DNA from: CAVRTM01 sp963724015
Lineage (GTDB): Bacteria > Actinomycetota > Actinomycetes > Actinomycetales > Dermatophilaceae
Length of the DNA: 64,000 nucleotides
NCBI GenBank assembly: GCA_963724015.1
Contig: CAVRTM010000004.1
Location: 930,001-994,000, forward strand
Direction of reading: 5' to 3'
Shown here: one piece after another, positions 34,012 through 42,098 of the stretch
How the letters are laid out: the number at the start of each line of letters is the position of its first letter
How positions within the stretch are numbered: the first letter of the stretch is position 1
The notes under the pieces: generated by a model
What the model saw: the letters and a program-made list of their open reading frames with translations, nothing else
What the model was told of the DNA's origin: nothing
The model's database searches: none
Position numbers and translations under genes: made by a program

Positions 34012-34898
34012 GCGCGACGACCCTGTCAGAGCCGACGGAGGCGCGCGATGCGCGCGCGGCCCGCGGCGGCCAGCGGCCAGGTGCCGCTACCCGTGCCAGG
34101 CGGTGGGTGGCCGACCACGTCATCGCGATGATCTCCGGCGTGGTGCTGGTCTACCTGTTCGTGCCGGTGGCCTACACGTTCGTCTTCTCCTTCAACAACT
34201 ACACCAAGTCCAACATCAGCTGGAACCCCGTCGGCAGCCCGACGCTGAAGCACTGGGAGAACCCCTGCGGTGCGCCCGGCGTGTGCGACGCGCTGGTGAC
34301 CAGCATCAAGGTCGGCGCCCTCGCCACGGTCGTCGCCACGGTGCTCGGCACGATGATCGCCTTCGCCATCGTCCGCCACCGCTTCCGCGGCCAGGGGGCC
34401 ACCAGCGCACTGGTCTTCCTGCCGATGGCGACCCCCGAGATCGTCCTGGGCGCGAGCCTGCTGACGATCTTCGTGCAGGGCTTCTCCAAGGTGGGCCTGA
34501 CGCTCGGCTTCACCACGATCGTCATCGCCCACATCATGTTCTGCGTCAGCTTCGTCGTGGTCACCGTCAAGGCACGCCTGCAGAGCCTCGACCCGCGGCT
34601 GGAGGAGGCGGCGATGGACCTCTACGCCAACCCCACCGCGACGTTCCTGCGGGTCACCTTCCCGCTGGTGCTGCCGGGCATCGTCGCGGCGGCGCTCCTG
34701 GCGTTCTCCCTCAGCTTCGACGACTTCATCATCACCAACTTCGTCTCGGGCGACACCACGACGTTCCCCAAGTTCGTCTACGTGTCCTACCTGCGCGGGA
34801 TCCCTGCCCAGGCCAACGTGATCGGCTTCAGCATGTTCCTCATCGCCGTGCTGCTCGTGATCCTCGGACAGGTGATCTCCTCACGCCGCAGGTCGTGA
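34008..34898 (+). CDS. potC: Spermidine/putrescine ABC transporter permease PotC type
   Basis: The second permease, 296 residues, has a 30-residue polar Ala/Arg-rich N-terminus, about six helices (first MISGVVLVYLFVPVAYTFVF) and the EAA loop EAAMDLYANPTATFLRVTFP near residues 201-220. The FDDFIITNFVSG motif near 240 is typical of PotC. GTG 34008 overlaps potB. It closes the transporter operon. Confidence 0.92.
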   Translation: MSATTLSEPTEARDARAARGGQRPGAATRARRWVADHVIAMISGVVLVYLFVPVAYTFVFSFNNYTKSNISWNPVGSPTLKHWENPCGAPGVCDALVTSIKVGALATVVATVLGTMIAFAIVRHRFRGQGATSALVFLPMATPEIVLGASLLTIFVQGFSKVGLTLGFTTIVIAHIMFCVSFVVVTVKARLQSLDPRLEEAAMDLYANPTATFLRVTFPLVLPGIVAAALLAFSLSFDDFIITNFVSGDTTTFPKFVYVSYLRGIPAQANVIGFSMFLIAVLLVILGQVISSRRRS

Positions 34899-34929
34899 GT
34901 ACACCGGCACGCGACAGGCTCACGGAGGC

Positions 34930-35106
34930 TCAGGAACGTGACCGCCGGGCATGCTCGACTCTGGCCTGCCGCTCCCGGCGCAGCTCGGTCGACGGGTCGT
35001 GGTCACCCAGCTGCGCGGGCCCGAAGATGTTGAGGAGGACGTACCTGACCCGCCAGCCGAAGCGGTACCAGAGGCTCAGTCCCTCGTTCTGCGACGTGGT
35101 GTGCAT
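34930..35106 (-). CDS. Small conserved-looking basic protein, unknown function
   Basis: This 58-residue ORF lies on the minus strand between potC and the agmatinase gene. It begins MHTTSQNEGLSLWYRFGWRV and contains the aromatic/basic segment RVRYVLLNIFGPAQL, then a charged Arg/Glu-rich tail (ELRRERQARVEHARRSRS). Upstream on its strand GGAGGG (complement of 35111-35116) is a suitable ribosome binding site. I do not know its function; the amphipathic middle could touch the membrane. Real-gene status rests on the binding site and the non-random composition. Confidence 0.55.
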   Translation of the reverse strand: MHTTSQNEGLSLWYRFGWRVRYVLLNIFGPAQLGDHDPSTELRRERQARVEHARRSRS

Positions 35107-35226
35107 CGGGCCCTCCTTGCGGTCCCAGTGGCCCGCGCCGGTGTCCCCACCCCCGGACCACGCCTTCATGCTACGTCCGTGTCGGGCCTCCGGAACCGGC
35201 GCGGGGCAGGGAGTTCCGCGACTGCC

Positions 35227-35232
35227 TAGGAT
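35227..35232 (+). promoter_or_regulatory. -10 box for a leaderless agmatinase transcript
   Basis: TAGGAT ends 6 bases before the agmatinase ATG at 35239, so the transcript would begin at the A of the ATG. No Shine-Dalgarno sequence is present. Confidence 0.55.
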
Positions 35233-35238
35233 CAATGC

Positions 35239-36261
35239 ATGACGCGCTACGGCCAGCAGTACGGCCCCGACTTCACCTTCCTCGGTGTGCCCGCCTGCGA
35301 CCTGGACGACCCGTCGAGCTATGCCGGCGCGGACGTGGTCATCGTCGGCGCCCCGTTCGACGGCGGCACCTCCCACCGGCCGGGGACCCGGTTCGGCCCC
35401 ATGGCGATCCGCAGCACCGACTACCTGCCCCACGACGGGTCCCGGCCCAGCCTGGCGCTGCGCACCGACGGGCTGGCCGACCTGCGCGTGGTGGACGCCG
35501 GTGACGTCGAGATGTACTCCGGCGACATCGAGGTGGCGCTGCCGGCGCTCGAGGCCGCGGTGGAGAAGGTCGCCCGGGCCGGCGCCATCCCCGTGGTGCT
35601 GGGCGGTGACCACTCGATCGCCTTCCCCGACGCCAAGGGGGTGGCCAACGTCCTCGGCCACGGCCGGGTCTCGATGCTGCACTTCGACGCGCACGCCGAC
35701 ACCGGTGACATCGAGTTCGGGTCCCTGTGGGGACACGGGCAGCCGATGCGGCGGCTGATCGAGTCCGGTGCCCTGCGCGGCGACCGGTTCCTGCAGATCG
35801 GCCTGCGTGGCTACTGGCCCCCGCCGGAGACACTGGACTGGATGGCGGGGCAGGGGATGCGGTCCTACGAGATGGCCGAGATCGGTCACCGCGGCCTCGA
35901 GGACTGCCTGACCGAGGCGATGGCCATCGCCACCGACGAGTGCGAGGGCGTCTTCCTCTCGGTCGACATCGACGTGTGCGACCCGGGCCACGCGCCGGGC
36001 ACGGGCACGCCCGAGCCCGGCGGCCTGTCGGCCCGCCAGCTGCTCGACGCGGTGCGACGGATCTGCCTGGAGGTACCGGTGGTCGGCGTCGACGTGGTGG
36101 AGGTCAGCCCGCCGTACGACCACGCGGACATCACCGCGGCGCTGGCCAACCGGGTGGTGCTCGAGGCGTTGTCGGCGATCGCCCGGCGACGCCGTGACGC
36201 CGCCGACGGCACCACCTGGGACCCCTCACGCCCCCTGCTGGACGGCAGGCCCCGACCCTGA
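35239..36261 (+). CDS. speB: Agmatinase (ureohydrolase family)
   Basis: Agmatinase hydrolyses agmatine to putrescine and urea in the cytosol, using two Mn2+ ions. The 340-residue protein keeps all metal ligands: GGDHSIAFPD (about residues 122-131), HFDAHADTGDIEFG (about 148-161) and SVDIDVCDPGHAPGTGTPEP (about 241-260). It would feed putrescine to the neighbouring aminotransferase and dehydrogenases. Guanidinobutyrase and proclavaminate amidinohydrolase are close relatives, so guanidinobutyrate is an alternative substrate. Confidence 0.88.
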   Translation: MTRYGQQYGPDFTFLGVPACDLDDPSSYAGADVVIVGAPFDGGTSHRPGTRFGPMAIRSTDYLPHDGSRPSLALRTDGLADLRVVDAGDVEMYSGDIEVALPALEAAVEKVARAGAIPVVLGGDHSIAFPDAKGVANVLGHGRVSMLHFDAHADTGDIEFGSLWGHGQPMRRLIESGALRGDRFLQIGLRGYWPPPETLDWMAGQGMRSYEMAEIGHRGLEDCLTEAMAIATDECEGVFLSVDIDVCDPGHAPGTGTPEPGGLSARQLLDAVRRICLEVPVVGVDVVEVSPPYDHADITAALANRVVLEALSAIARRRRDAADGTTWDPSRPLLDGRPRP

Positions 36262-36321
36262 CACCAGCGGCTGCCGCACCCGCGCGGCCGCCGCTTGACG
36301 ACGCCTGAGAGGCTGGATGAC

Positions 36322-37788
36322 ATGGCACAGAGCGATTCCGAGAAGTCCCTGTTGGCGAGTGTTCCTACGGGTCTGTTCATCGGCGGCACGTGGCGCGACG
36401 CGGCCGGCGGGGCGACCCTGGAGGTCGAGGACCCCGCGACCGGCGAGGTGCTGACCTCGGTGGCCGATGCCAGCGTCGAGGACGGCCGCGCGGCGCTGGA
36501 CGCCGCGGTGGCTGCCCAGGCCGGCTGGGCGGCGACGGCCCCGCGCGACCGCGGCGAGATCCTGCGCGCGGCGTTCGAGGCGGTGACGGCGCGGGCGGAC
36601 GACTTCGCGCTGCTGATGACCCTGGAGATGGGCAAGCCGCTGGCGGAGTCCCACGGTGAGGTCGTCTACGGGGCGGAGTTCCTGCGCTGGTTCTCCGAGG
36701 AGGCGGTGCGGATCGGCGGTCGCTGGTCGACCTCGCCCAACGGCGCCACCCGCCTGATGACCACGAAGCAGCCGGTCGGCCCGACGTTGATGATCACGCC
36801 GTGGAACTTCCCGCTGGCGATGGGCACCCGCAAGATCGGCCCCGCGCTCGCGGCGGGCTGCACGATGGTGGTCAAGCCCGCCTCGCAGACGCCGCTGACG
36901 ATGCTGCTGCTGGCCCAGGTCCTCGCCGAGTGCGGGGTGCCGGACGGCGTGCTCAACGTCGTCACCACGTCCACGACCGGCAAGGTCATGGAGCCGCTGA
37001 TCCGGGACCCGCGGCTGCGCAAGCTCACGTTCACCGGGTCCACGCCGGTGGGCAAGGTGCTGGTGGAGCAGTCGGCCGAGCAGCTGCTGCGGATGTCGAT
37101 GGAGCTGGGAGGCAACGCCCCGTTCCTGGTGTTCGAGGACGCGGACCTCGACCGTGCGGTCGAGGGCGCGATGCTGGCCAAGATGCGCAACATGGGCGAG
37201 GCCTGCACCGCGGCCAACCGGTTCCTCGTGCACGAGTCCGTCGCCGCGGAGTTCTCGCAGCGCCTGGCCAAGCGGATGGGTGAGCTGACGGTCGGGCGGG
37301 GTACCGAGGACGGCGTGAACGTCGGGCCGCTGATCGACGCCAAGGCGCGGGACAAGGTGGGCGAGCTGCTCTCGGACGCCACCGAGCGCGGCGCCACGAT
37401 CCTGACCGGCGGACAGCCGGTGGACGGCGCCGGCTACTTCTTCGCCCCCACCGTGCTGAGCGACGTCCCCGCGGACGCCCGACTGGTGCGCGAGGAGATC
37501 TTCGGCCCGGTCGCGCCGGTCAGCACGTTCGCCACCGACGACGAGGCGATCGCCCGCGCCAACGACACCGAGTACGGCCTGGTCGCCTACGCCTTCACCC
37601 GGGACCTGTCCCGGATGCTGAAGGTGAGCGAGGCCCTGGAGTTCGGGATGGTCGGGATCAACCAGGGCATCGTGTCCAACCCCGCGGCGCCGTTCGGCGG
37701 GGTCAAGCACTCCGGCTTCGGCCGCGAGGGCGGGTTCGAGGGCATCGAGGAGTACCTCGAGACCAAGTACGTCGGCATCGCCCCCTGA
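36322..37788 (+). CDS. gabD: NAD(P)-dependent succinate-semialdehyde dehydrogenase type
   Basis: This 488-residue aldehyde dehydrogenase resembles GabD: ITPWNFPLAMGTRKIGPALA (about residues 158-177), FTGSTPVGKVLVEQSAEQLL, catalytic Glu in MELGGNAPFLVFEDADLD (about 259) and catalytic Cys in MRNMGEACTAANRFLVHE (about 293). It would turn succinate semialdehyde into succinate, the last step of GABA breakdown, and closes the polyamine locus. An in-frame TTG at 36295 would add nine residues; ATG 36322 is preferred. Confidence 0.88.
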   Translation: MAQSDSEKSLLASVPTGLFIGGTWRDAAGGATLEVEDPATGEVLTSVADASVEDGRAALDAAVAAQAGWAATAPRDRGEILRAAFEAVTARADDFALLMTLEMGKPLAESHGEVVYGAEFLRWFSEEAVRIGGRWSTSPNGATRLMTTKQPVGPTLMITPWNFPLAMGTRKIGPALAAGCTMVVKPASQTPLTMLLLAQVLAECGVPDGVLNVVTTSTTGKVMEPLIRDPRLRKLTFTGSTPVGKVLVEQSAEQLLRMSMELGGNAPFLVFEDADLDRAVEGAMLAKMRNMGEACTAANRFLVHESVAAEFSQRLAKRMGELTVGRGTEDGVNVGPLIDAKARDKVGELLSDATERGATILTGGQPVDGAGYFFAPTVLSDVPADARLVREEIFGPVAPVSTFATDDEAIARANDTEYGLVAYAFTRDLSRMLKVSEALEFGMVGINQGIVSNPAAPFGGVKHSGFGREGGFEGIEEYLETKYVGIAP

Positions 37789-37878
37789 CCGGCTCGGGCT
37801 GGACGCGGCTGCTGGTGCGGCGCGGAGATCGACGACCCGCCGCGCCCGCGCCGCCCCACCCTGCACCACAATGACGGC

Positions 37879-39111
37879 GTGAGCTCACCAAGGAACGTCG
37901 TCCTCCTCGGGTCCACCGGGTCCATCGGCACCCAGGCGATCGAGGTGGTGCAGCAGCATCCGGACCGCTTCCGGGTGACCGGCATCAGCGCCGGCGGCGG
38001 CAACCTGGCTCTCCTCGCGCAGCAGGCCGTCGCCCTGCGGGTCGAGGCCGTCGGGGTCGCGGCGGGGGACCGGCAGGACGTCCTCGCCGCCCTGGGCCAG
38101 GCGGCCCGTGAGGCGGGGGTCCACGGCTTCGCACCTGACGTGCTCATCGGGCCCGAGGCGAACACCCGGCTCGCGGGCTCGGGCGCCGATGTGGTGCTCA
38201 ACGGCATCACCGGCTCGATCGGGCTGCTGCCCACACTCGCCGCGCTGAAGGCCGGCTCCACCCTTGCCCTGGCGAACAAGGAGTCGCTGATCGTCGGCGG
38301 CGCCCTGGTCAAGGACGCCGCGGCCCCCGGGCAGATCGTGCCGGTCGACAGCGAGCACAGCGCCATCGCCCAGTGCCTGCGCGGCGGGTCAGCCGAGGAG
38401 GTACGCCGTCTCGTGGTCACCGCGAGCGGCGGACCGTTCCGCGGCCGGAGCCGGGCGGACCTCGAGCAGGTCACCATCACCGAGGCCCTGGCCCACCCCA
38501 ACTTCGCCATGGGGCCCGTCATCACGACGAACTCGGCCACGCTGGTGAACAAGGGGCTCGAGGTGATCGAGGCGCACCTGCTCTTCGACCTCCCCTTCGA
38601 CCGGATCGACGTCGTGGTGCACCCGCAGCAGATGGTCCACTCGATGGTGGAGTTCCACGACGGCTCGACGATGGCCCAGGTCTCGCCGCCGTCGATGCTC
38701 ATCCCGATAGCGCTCGGGCTCGGATGGCCCGACCGCCTGCCGGACGCGGGCCCGGCGTGCGACTGGACGACCGCCTCGACGTGGGAGTTCTTCCCGCTCG
38801 ACGACGAGGCGTTCCCCTCGGTCGGCCTCGCACGGCGCGTGGGCCAGGAGGGGGCGACGTACCCGGCGGTGTTCAACGCGGCCAACGAGGAGTGCGTGGA
38901 GGCGTTCCTGGCCGGCACCATCGCGTTCCTCGCGATCGTCGACACGGTCGCGAGGGTGGTGCACGAGTGGGCCGAGGCGGGACAGCCCGGAAACGATTCC
39001 GGGGAGCTGACCGTTGAGTCGGTGTTGCAGGCCGAGGCCTGGGCGCGAACGCGCGCCCGGAGCGTCCTCGGGCTGGCGGGAGCGGTCGGACGGGAGACGG
39101 GAAAGCCATGA
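37879..39111 (+). CDS. dxr: 1-deoxy-D-xylulose 5-phosphate reductoisomerase
   Basis: Dxr makes 2-C-methyl-D-erythritol 4-phosphate from DXP, the committed step of the MEP isoprenoid pathway, with NADPH and a divalent metal. The 410-residue protein has LLGSTGSIGTQAIEVV (about residues 9-24), ALANKESLIVGG (about 132-143), metal ligands in PVDSEHSAIAQCL, and TNSATLVNKGLEVIEAHLLF (about 216-235). The flexible loop reads HPNFAMG where most Dxr have HPNW or HPTW, a Trp to Phe change at the lid over the substrate, and HPQQMVHSM replaces HPQSIVHSM. The stop overlaps the protease ATG. Confidence 0.95.
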   Translation: MSSPRNVVLLGSTGSIGTQAIEVVQQHPDRFRVTGISAGGGNLALLAQQAVALRVEAVGVAAGDRQDVLAALGQAAREAGVHGFAPDVLIGPEANTRLAGSGADVVLNGITGSIGLLPTLAALKAGSTLALANKESLIVGGALVKDAAAPGQIVPVDSEHSAIAQCLRGGSAEEVRRLVVTASGGPFRGRSRADLEQVTITEALAHPNFAMGPVITTNSATLVNKGLEVIEAHLLFDLPFDRIDVVVHPQQMVHSMVEFHDGSTMAQVSPPSMLIPIALGLGWPDRLPDAGPACDWTTASTWEFFPLDDEAFPSVGLARRVGQEGATYPAVFNAANEECVEAFLAGTIAFLAIVDTVARVVHEWAEAGQPGNDSGELTVESVLQAEAWARTRARSVLGLAGAVGRETGKP

Positions 39112-40448
39112 TGTACCTGCTCGGCGTGCTGGTGATCGTCCTCGGGGTGGCGGTCAGCATCGCGCTGCACGAGCTCGGTCACCTGCTGCCTGCCAAGCGC
39201 TTCGGCCTGAAGGTGACGCAGTACATGATCGGCTTCGGGCCCACCCTCTGGTCCCGCCGCCGCGGCGAGACCGAGTACGGCGTCAAGGCGGTCCCCCTCG
39301 GCGGCTACATCCGGATGATCGGCATGTTCCCGCCCAAGCCGGGAACCGACCCGACCCGGCTGCGGGCCTCCAGCACCGGGCGGTTCTCCCAGCTGATGGA
39401 CCAGGCCCGCCAGGACTCCCTGGAGGAGGTCGGCCCCGGCGACGAGCACCGGGTCTTCTACCGGCTGTCGGTGCCCAAGAAGCTCGTCGTCATGCTCGGC
39501 GGCCCGACCATGAACCTGCTCATCGCCGTCGTGCTCGTCACCGGCGTCACCACCCTGTACGGCGCGAACCAGCTCACCCCGCGGATCAGCTCGGTCTCGC
39601 AGTGCGTCACGGTGCAGACCGCCGGCACCGCGGCACCTCCGGCGTGCACCGCCAAGGACCCCGTGGCCCCGGCGAACAAAGCCGGGCTGCGTCCGGGCGA
39701 CCGGATCCTGTCCATCGGTGGCCGGAAGGTCAGCACCTGGGACGAGGTCAGGGCGCTGGTCCGCCCGAGCGGGGACAAGGCGCTGGCCATGGTCATCGAG
39801 CGCGACGGCACCCGGCTCCACCTGACCGCGACCCCGCTCTTCACCGACGTGCCGGTCGTCGACAACCAGGGCGAGCCGGTGCGCGACGGCGCAGGGCGCG
39901 TGCGCACCGAGCGGGTCGGCTTCATGGGGTTCGCTCCCTCGCTGGAGCTGGTCAAGCAGCCGATCACCGCCGTCCCCGGCATCATCGGCACACAGGTCGG
40001 CCAGACGGCCGGGGTCATCCTGCGGATCCCGCAGAAGATGGTGGGCATCGCCCAGGCCGCCTTCGGCTCCGGTGTGCGCGACAAGTACAGCCCGATGTCC
40101 GTCGTCGGGGTCGGCCGGGTCGCCGGCGAGGTCGCCGACGGGCAGATCACCGGTCTGGGCGGCGGCGGCATGAGCAGGTTCGTCACGCTGCTGATGCTCA
40201 TCGCCTCGCTGAACATCGCCCTCTTCGTCTTCAACCTCATCCCGCTGCTGCCGCTGGACGGCGGGCACGCCGCCGGCGCGCTGTGGGAGGGCCTGAAGCG
40301 CCGCATCGCCCGGCTGCGCGGTCGCCCCAACCCTGGCTACGTCGACGTGGCCAAGGCGCTGCCCATCGCCTACGCGATGTCGCTGGCGCTGATCAGCATG
40401 TCGGTGCTGCTGATCTACGCCGACATCGTCAACCCGGTGAAGCTCTAA
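39108..40448 (+). CDS. Site-2 intramembrane metalloprotease (RseP/Rip1 type)
   Basis: This 446-residue M50 zinc protease cuts transmembrane anti-sigma factors or other membrane substrates. The active site HELGH is at about residues 21-25 in the first helix, the third metal ligand is in FNLIPLLPLDGGH (about 374-386), and a PDZ domain lies between (AGLRPGDRILSIGGRKVSTW, about 194-213). It is placed between dxr and ispG in most actinobacteria; here ispG is 7.7 kb away because of inserted DNA. M. tuberculosis Rip1 is the closest studied relative. Confidence 0.94.
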   Translation: MMYLLGVLVIVLGVAVSIALHELGHLLPAKRFGLKVTQYMIGFGPTLWSRRRGETEYGVKAVPLGGYIRMIGMFPPKPGTDPTRLRASSTGRFSQLMDQARQDSLEEVGPGDEHRVFYRLSVPKKLVVMLGGPTMNLLIAVVLVTGVTTLYGANQLTPRISSVSQCVTVQTAGTAAPPACTAKDPVAPANKAGLRPGDRILSIGGRKVSTWDEVRALVRPSGDKALAMVIERDGTRLHLTATPLFTDVPVVDNQGEPVRDGAGRVRTERVGFMGFAPSLELVKQPITAVPGIIGTQVGQTAGVILRIPQKMVGIAQAAFGSGVRDKYSPMSVVGVGRVAGEVADGQITGLGGGGMSRFVTLLMLIASLNIALFVFNLIPLLPLDGGHAAGALWEGLKRRIARLRGRPNPGYVDVAKALPIAYAMSLALISMSVLLIYADIVNPVKL

Positions 40449-40516
40449 CTCGGTGTGTCCCTGTTGGGGCGGACGCGGTGAGTCGTCACCCCTGCGAGGC
40501 ATGTCGTACCAGTGAC

Positions 40517-40699
40517 GTGACCGATGACCAATGGGACCACGTGGAGCCGGTGTTCAGCCGTTGTCGACGCAATGCCATGCAGTTCCCGCACAGGCAGCGC
40601 ATGGTGCTGCCTGGCTCCAGGGCGCCTTCATCGCCGCCACGCTGCGCCACCCGTCAGCTGCCCGTGGCTCCCCGGCGCGCACTCGCCGTCGTAGAGTGA
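40517..40699 (+). pseudogene. Scrap of an IS5-like transposase start
   Basis: GTG at 40517 opens a short frame reading VTDDQWDHVEPVFSRCRRN, which matches the usual start of IS5-family transposases (a T-D-x-Q-W-x-x-I/V-E-P pattern). After about 25 residues the similarity ends and the frame turns to Pro/Arg-rich noise. No inverted repeats are visible. It is a decayed fragment at the left edge of the mobile-element mosaic. Confidence 0.45.
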
Positions 40700-40726
40700 G
40701 TCCGCGCAGGGGAGTGTCCGCGCGGA

Positions 40727-40990
40727 ATGCGGCAGTTCCGGACGTTTCATGCCGTTTCCTGCGAAAGTGACAAGCGCCCCGCCCTGCTCGCCGCCGCCCT
40801 GCTGGTCACCTTTCTGGTGGTACTGCTCACCCCAGCCACAGCGAACTACTTCTCACTGCTGCGCCCCGGCGGCCCGGAGATCCCGGTCGTCACCGCCAGC
40901 ACCATCCTCTGGTTCTTCACCCTGCGCGCCTGCTGGCGCCACGCCGTGCTCGAACGCCTCCTCGGCCTGCCCCGACCAGACCAGTCCTGA
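40727..40990 (+). pseudogene. Two-helix membrane fragment, possibly the C-terminus of a P-type cation ATPase
   Basis: The 87-residue frame has two strongly hydrophobic segments (LLAAALLVTFLVVLLTPATA and VVTASTILWFFTLRACW) and a basic end (RHAVLERLLGLPRPDQ). The layout, helix, then a short YFSLLRPGGPEI loop, then helix with a terminal W-R, resembles the last two helices of actinobacterial P-type cation ATPases, but no catalytic domain is present and the resemblance is weak. It may be only the remnant of a gene broken by insertions. Confidence 0.35.
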
Positions 40991-41106
40991 CAGCCGCGGC
41001 CCGACGCCTGACCACCAGCAAGCCGCACCCTCGAAACTGCCACTTCCACAGCCGGCTCCTATCACCGGCGTAGCGCCACGACAGCGCCGGCTGGCCGTCG
41101 ACGCCC

Positions 41107-42094
41107 TTGTCGAGGAGTCGCCGTAAGCGGACAGACGACGGACATTTGCCTGACAGCCCGCACACAAGCGGGCTCTTTACCGTCTTGGCTCTCCCTGCGG
41201 CGACGAAGGCGAAGGTGACCTATCCCTTCAGCGACAGCCAGTCGCGCCAGACCTGGTCGAACTTCCCGGCCCAGCAGGTACCTCGCAAGGGCGTCGCGCT
41301 CTCCGCCCTCGACGCCGACGCGAAGACCGCCGCCATGGCGCTGGTCAAGACGATGCTTGCTCAGTGCTGAGGGGTATTTGCAGGTCGAGGCGATTCAGAA
41401 GGCCGACGACTGGCTGAACAAGAACAGCGCCTCGGGAACCGACAGCTTCGGCTCCGACACCGACTACTACATCGCCGTCTACGGCACGCCCTCGACCAGC
41501 GCCCCGTTCATGGTGCAGTTCGGTGGCCACCACCTGGCCCGCAACTACACCGACAAGGGCACCACGGCCAGCATCACCCCGGACTTCACCGGCACCGAGC
41601 CCAAGAAGTTCACCATCTCCAACACCGGCGTCGAGCCGCTGAAGGAGAAGGCCGGAACCCTGTTCTCGCTGTTCGACTCCCTGACCGACGCCCAGGACAC
41701 CAAGGCCAAGCTGACGAGCACCATCAACGACATCTTGATGGGACCCGGCGTGGACAACGGGAAGTTCCCCACCAACACCGGGGTCAAGGTCAGCGACCTG
41801 TCGGCGACGCAGAAGAAGCTCGTCGTCGCCGCCATCGCCGCCTGGGTCGACGACGCAGCCCCCGGCGCGGCCGCCTCGCTGATGAAGACGTATGAGTCCC
41901 AGCTCGACCAGACCACCATCGCCTACGCGAACAGCAAGACCGTCAGCGGCGAGAACACCTACCTGCGCATCGACGGACCCCGCGCTTGGATCGAGCTCGT
42001 CAATACCCGCAGCCGCAGCACCCCCAACGTGCACTACCACGGCGTGTATCGCGACAAGACCGACGACTACGGCAGCACCAACCCCAGCGCGTGA
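41107..42094 (+). pseudogene. DUF3500 family protein, 5'-truncated and frameshifted
   Basis: The recognisable part starts near 41206 (KAKVTYPFSDSQSRQTWSNF) and continues through KGVALSALDADAKTAAMALV, a frameshift near 41358 (one extra base), SAEGYLQVEAIQKADDWLNK, FMVQFGGHHLARNYT, and ends WIELVNTRSRSTPNVHYHGV. DUF3500 proteins are secreted, of unknown function, with a conserved GGHH and HxHG motif, and normally begin with a signal peptide and about 80 more residues. That start is missing and is replaced by unrelated sequence after the hairpin at 41155, so the gene was probably cut by a rearrangement. It is followed after 4 bases by the HupE/UreJ gene, its usual partner. Confidence 0.75.
41155..41174 (+). 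terminator. Small terminator-like hairpin
   Basis: AGCCCGC (41155-41161) and GCGGGCT (41168-41174) form a 7-bp stem with an ACACAA loop followed by CTTTA. No intact gene precedes it; it may be the leftover end of a lost gene. Bases 40991-41200 otherwise hold nothing I can identify. Confidence 0.5.
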
Positions 42095-42098
42095 CCAC

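Noticed and set aside
37587..40502. 971-codon minus-strand open frame over dxr and the protease
   Set aside because: Shadow of GC-rich coding DNA; no start signals or motifs.
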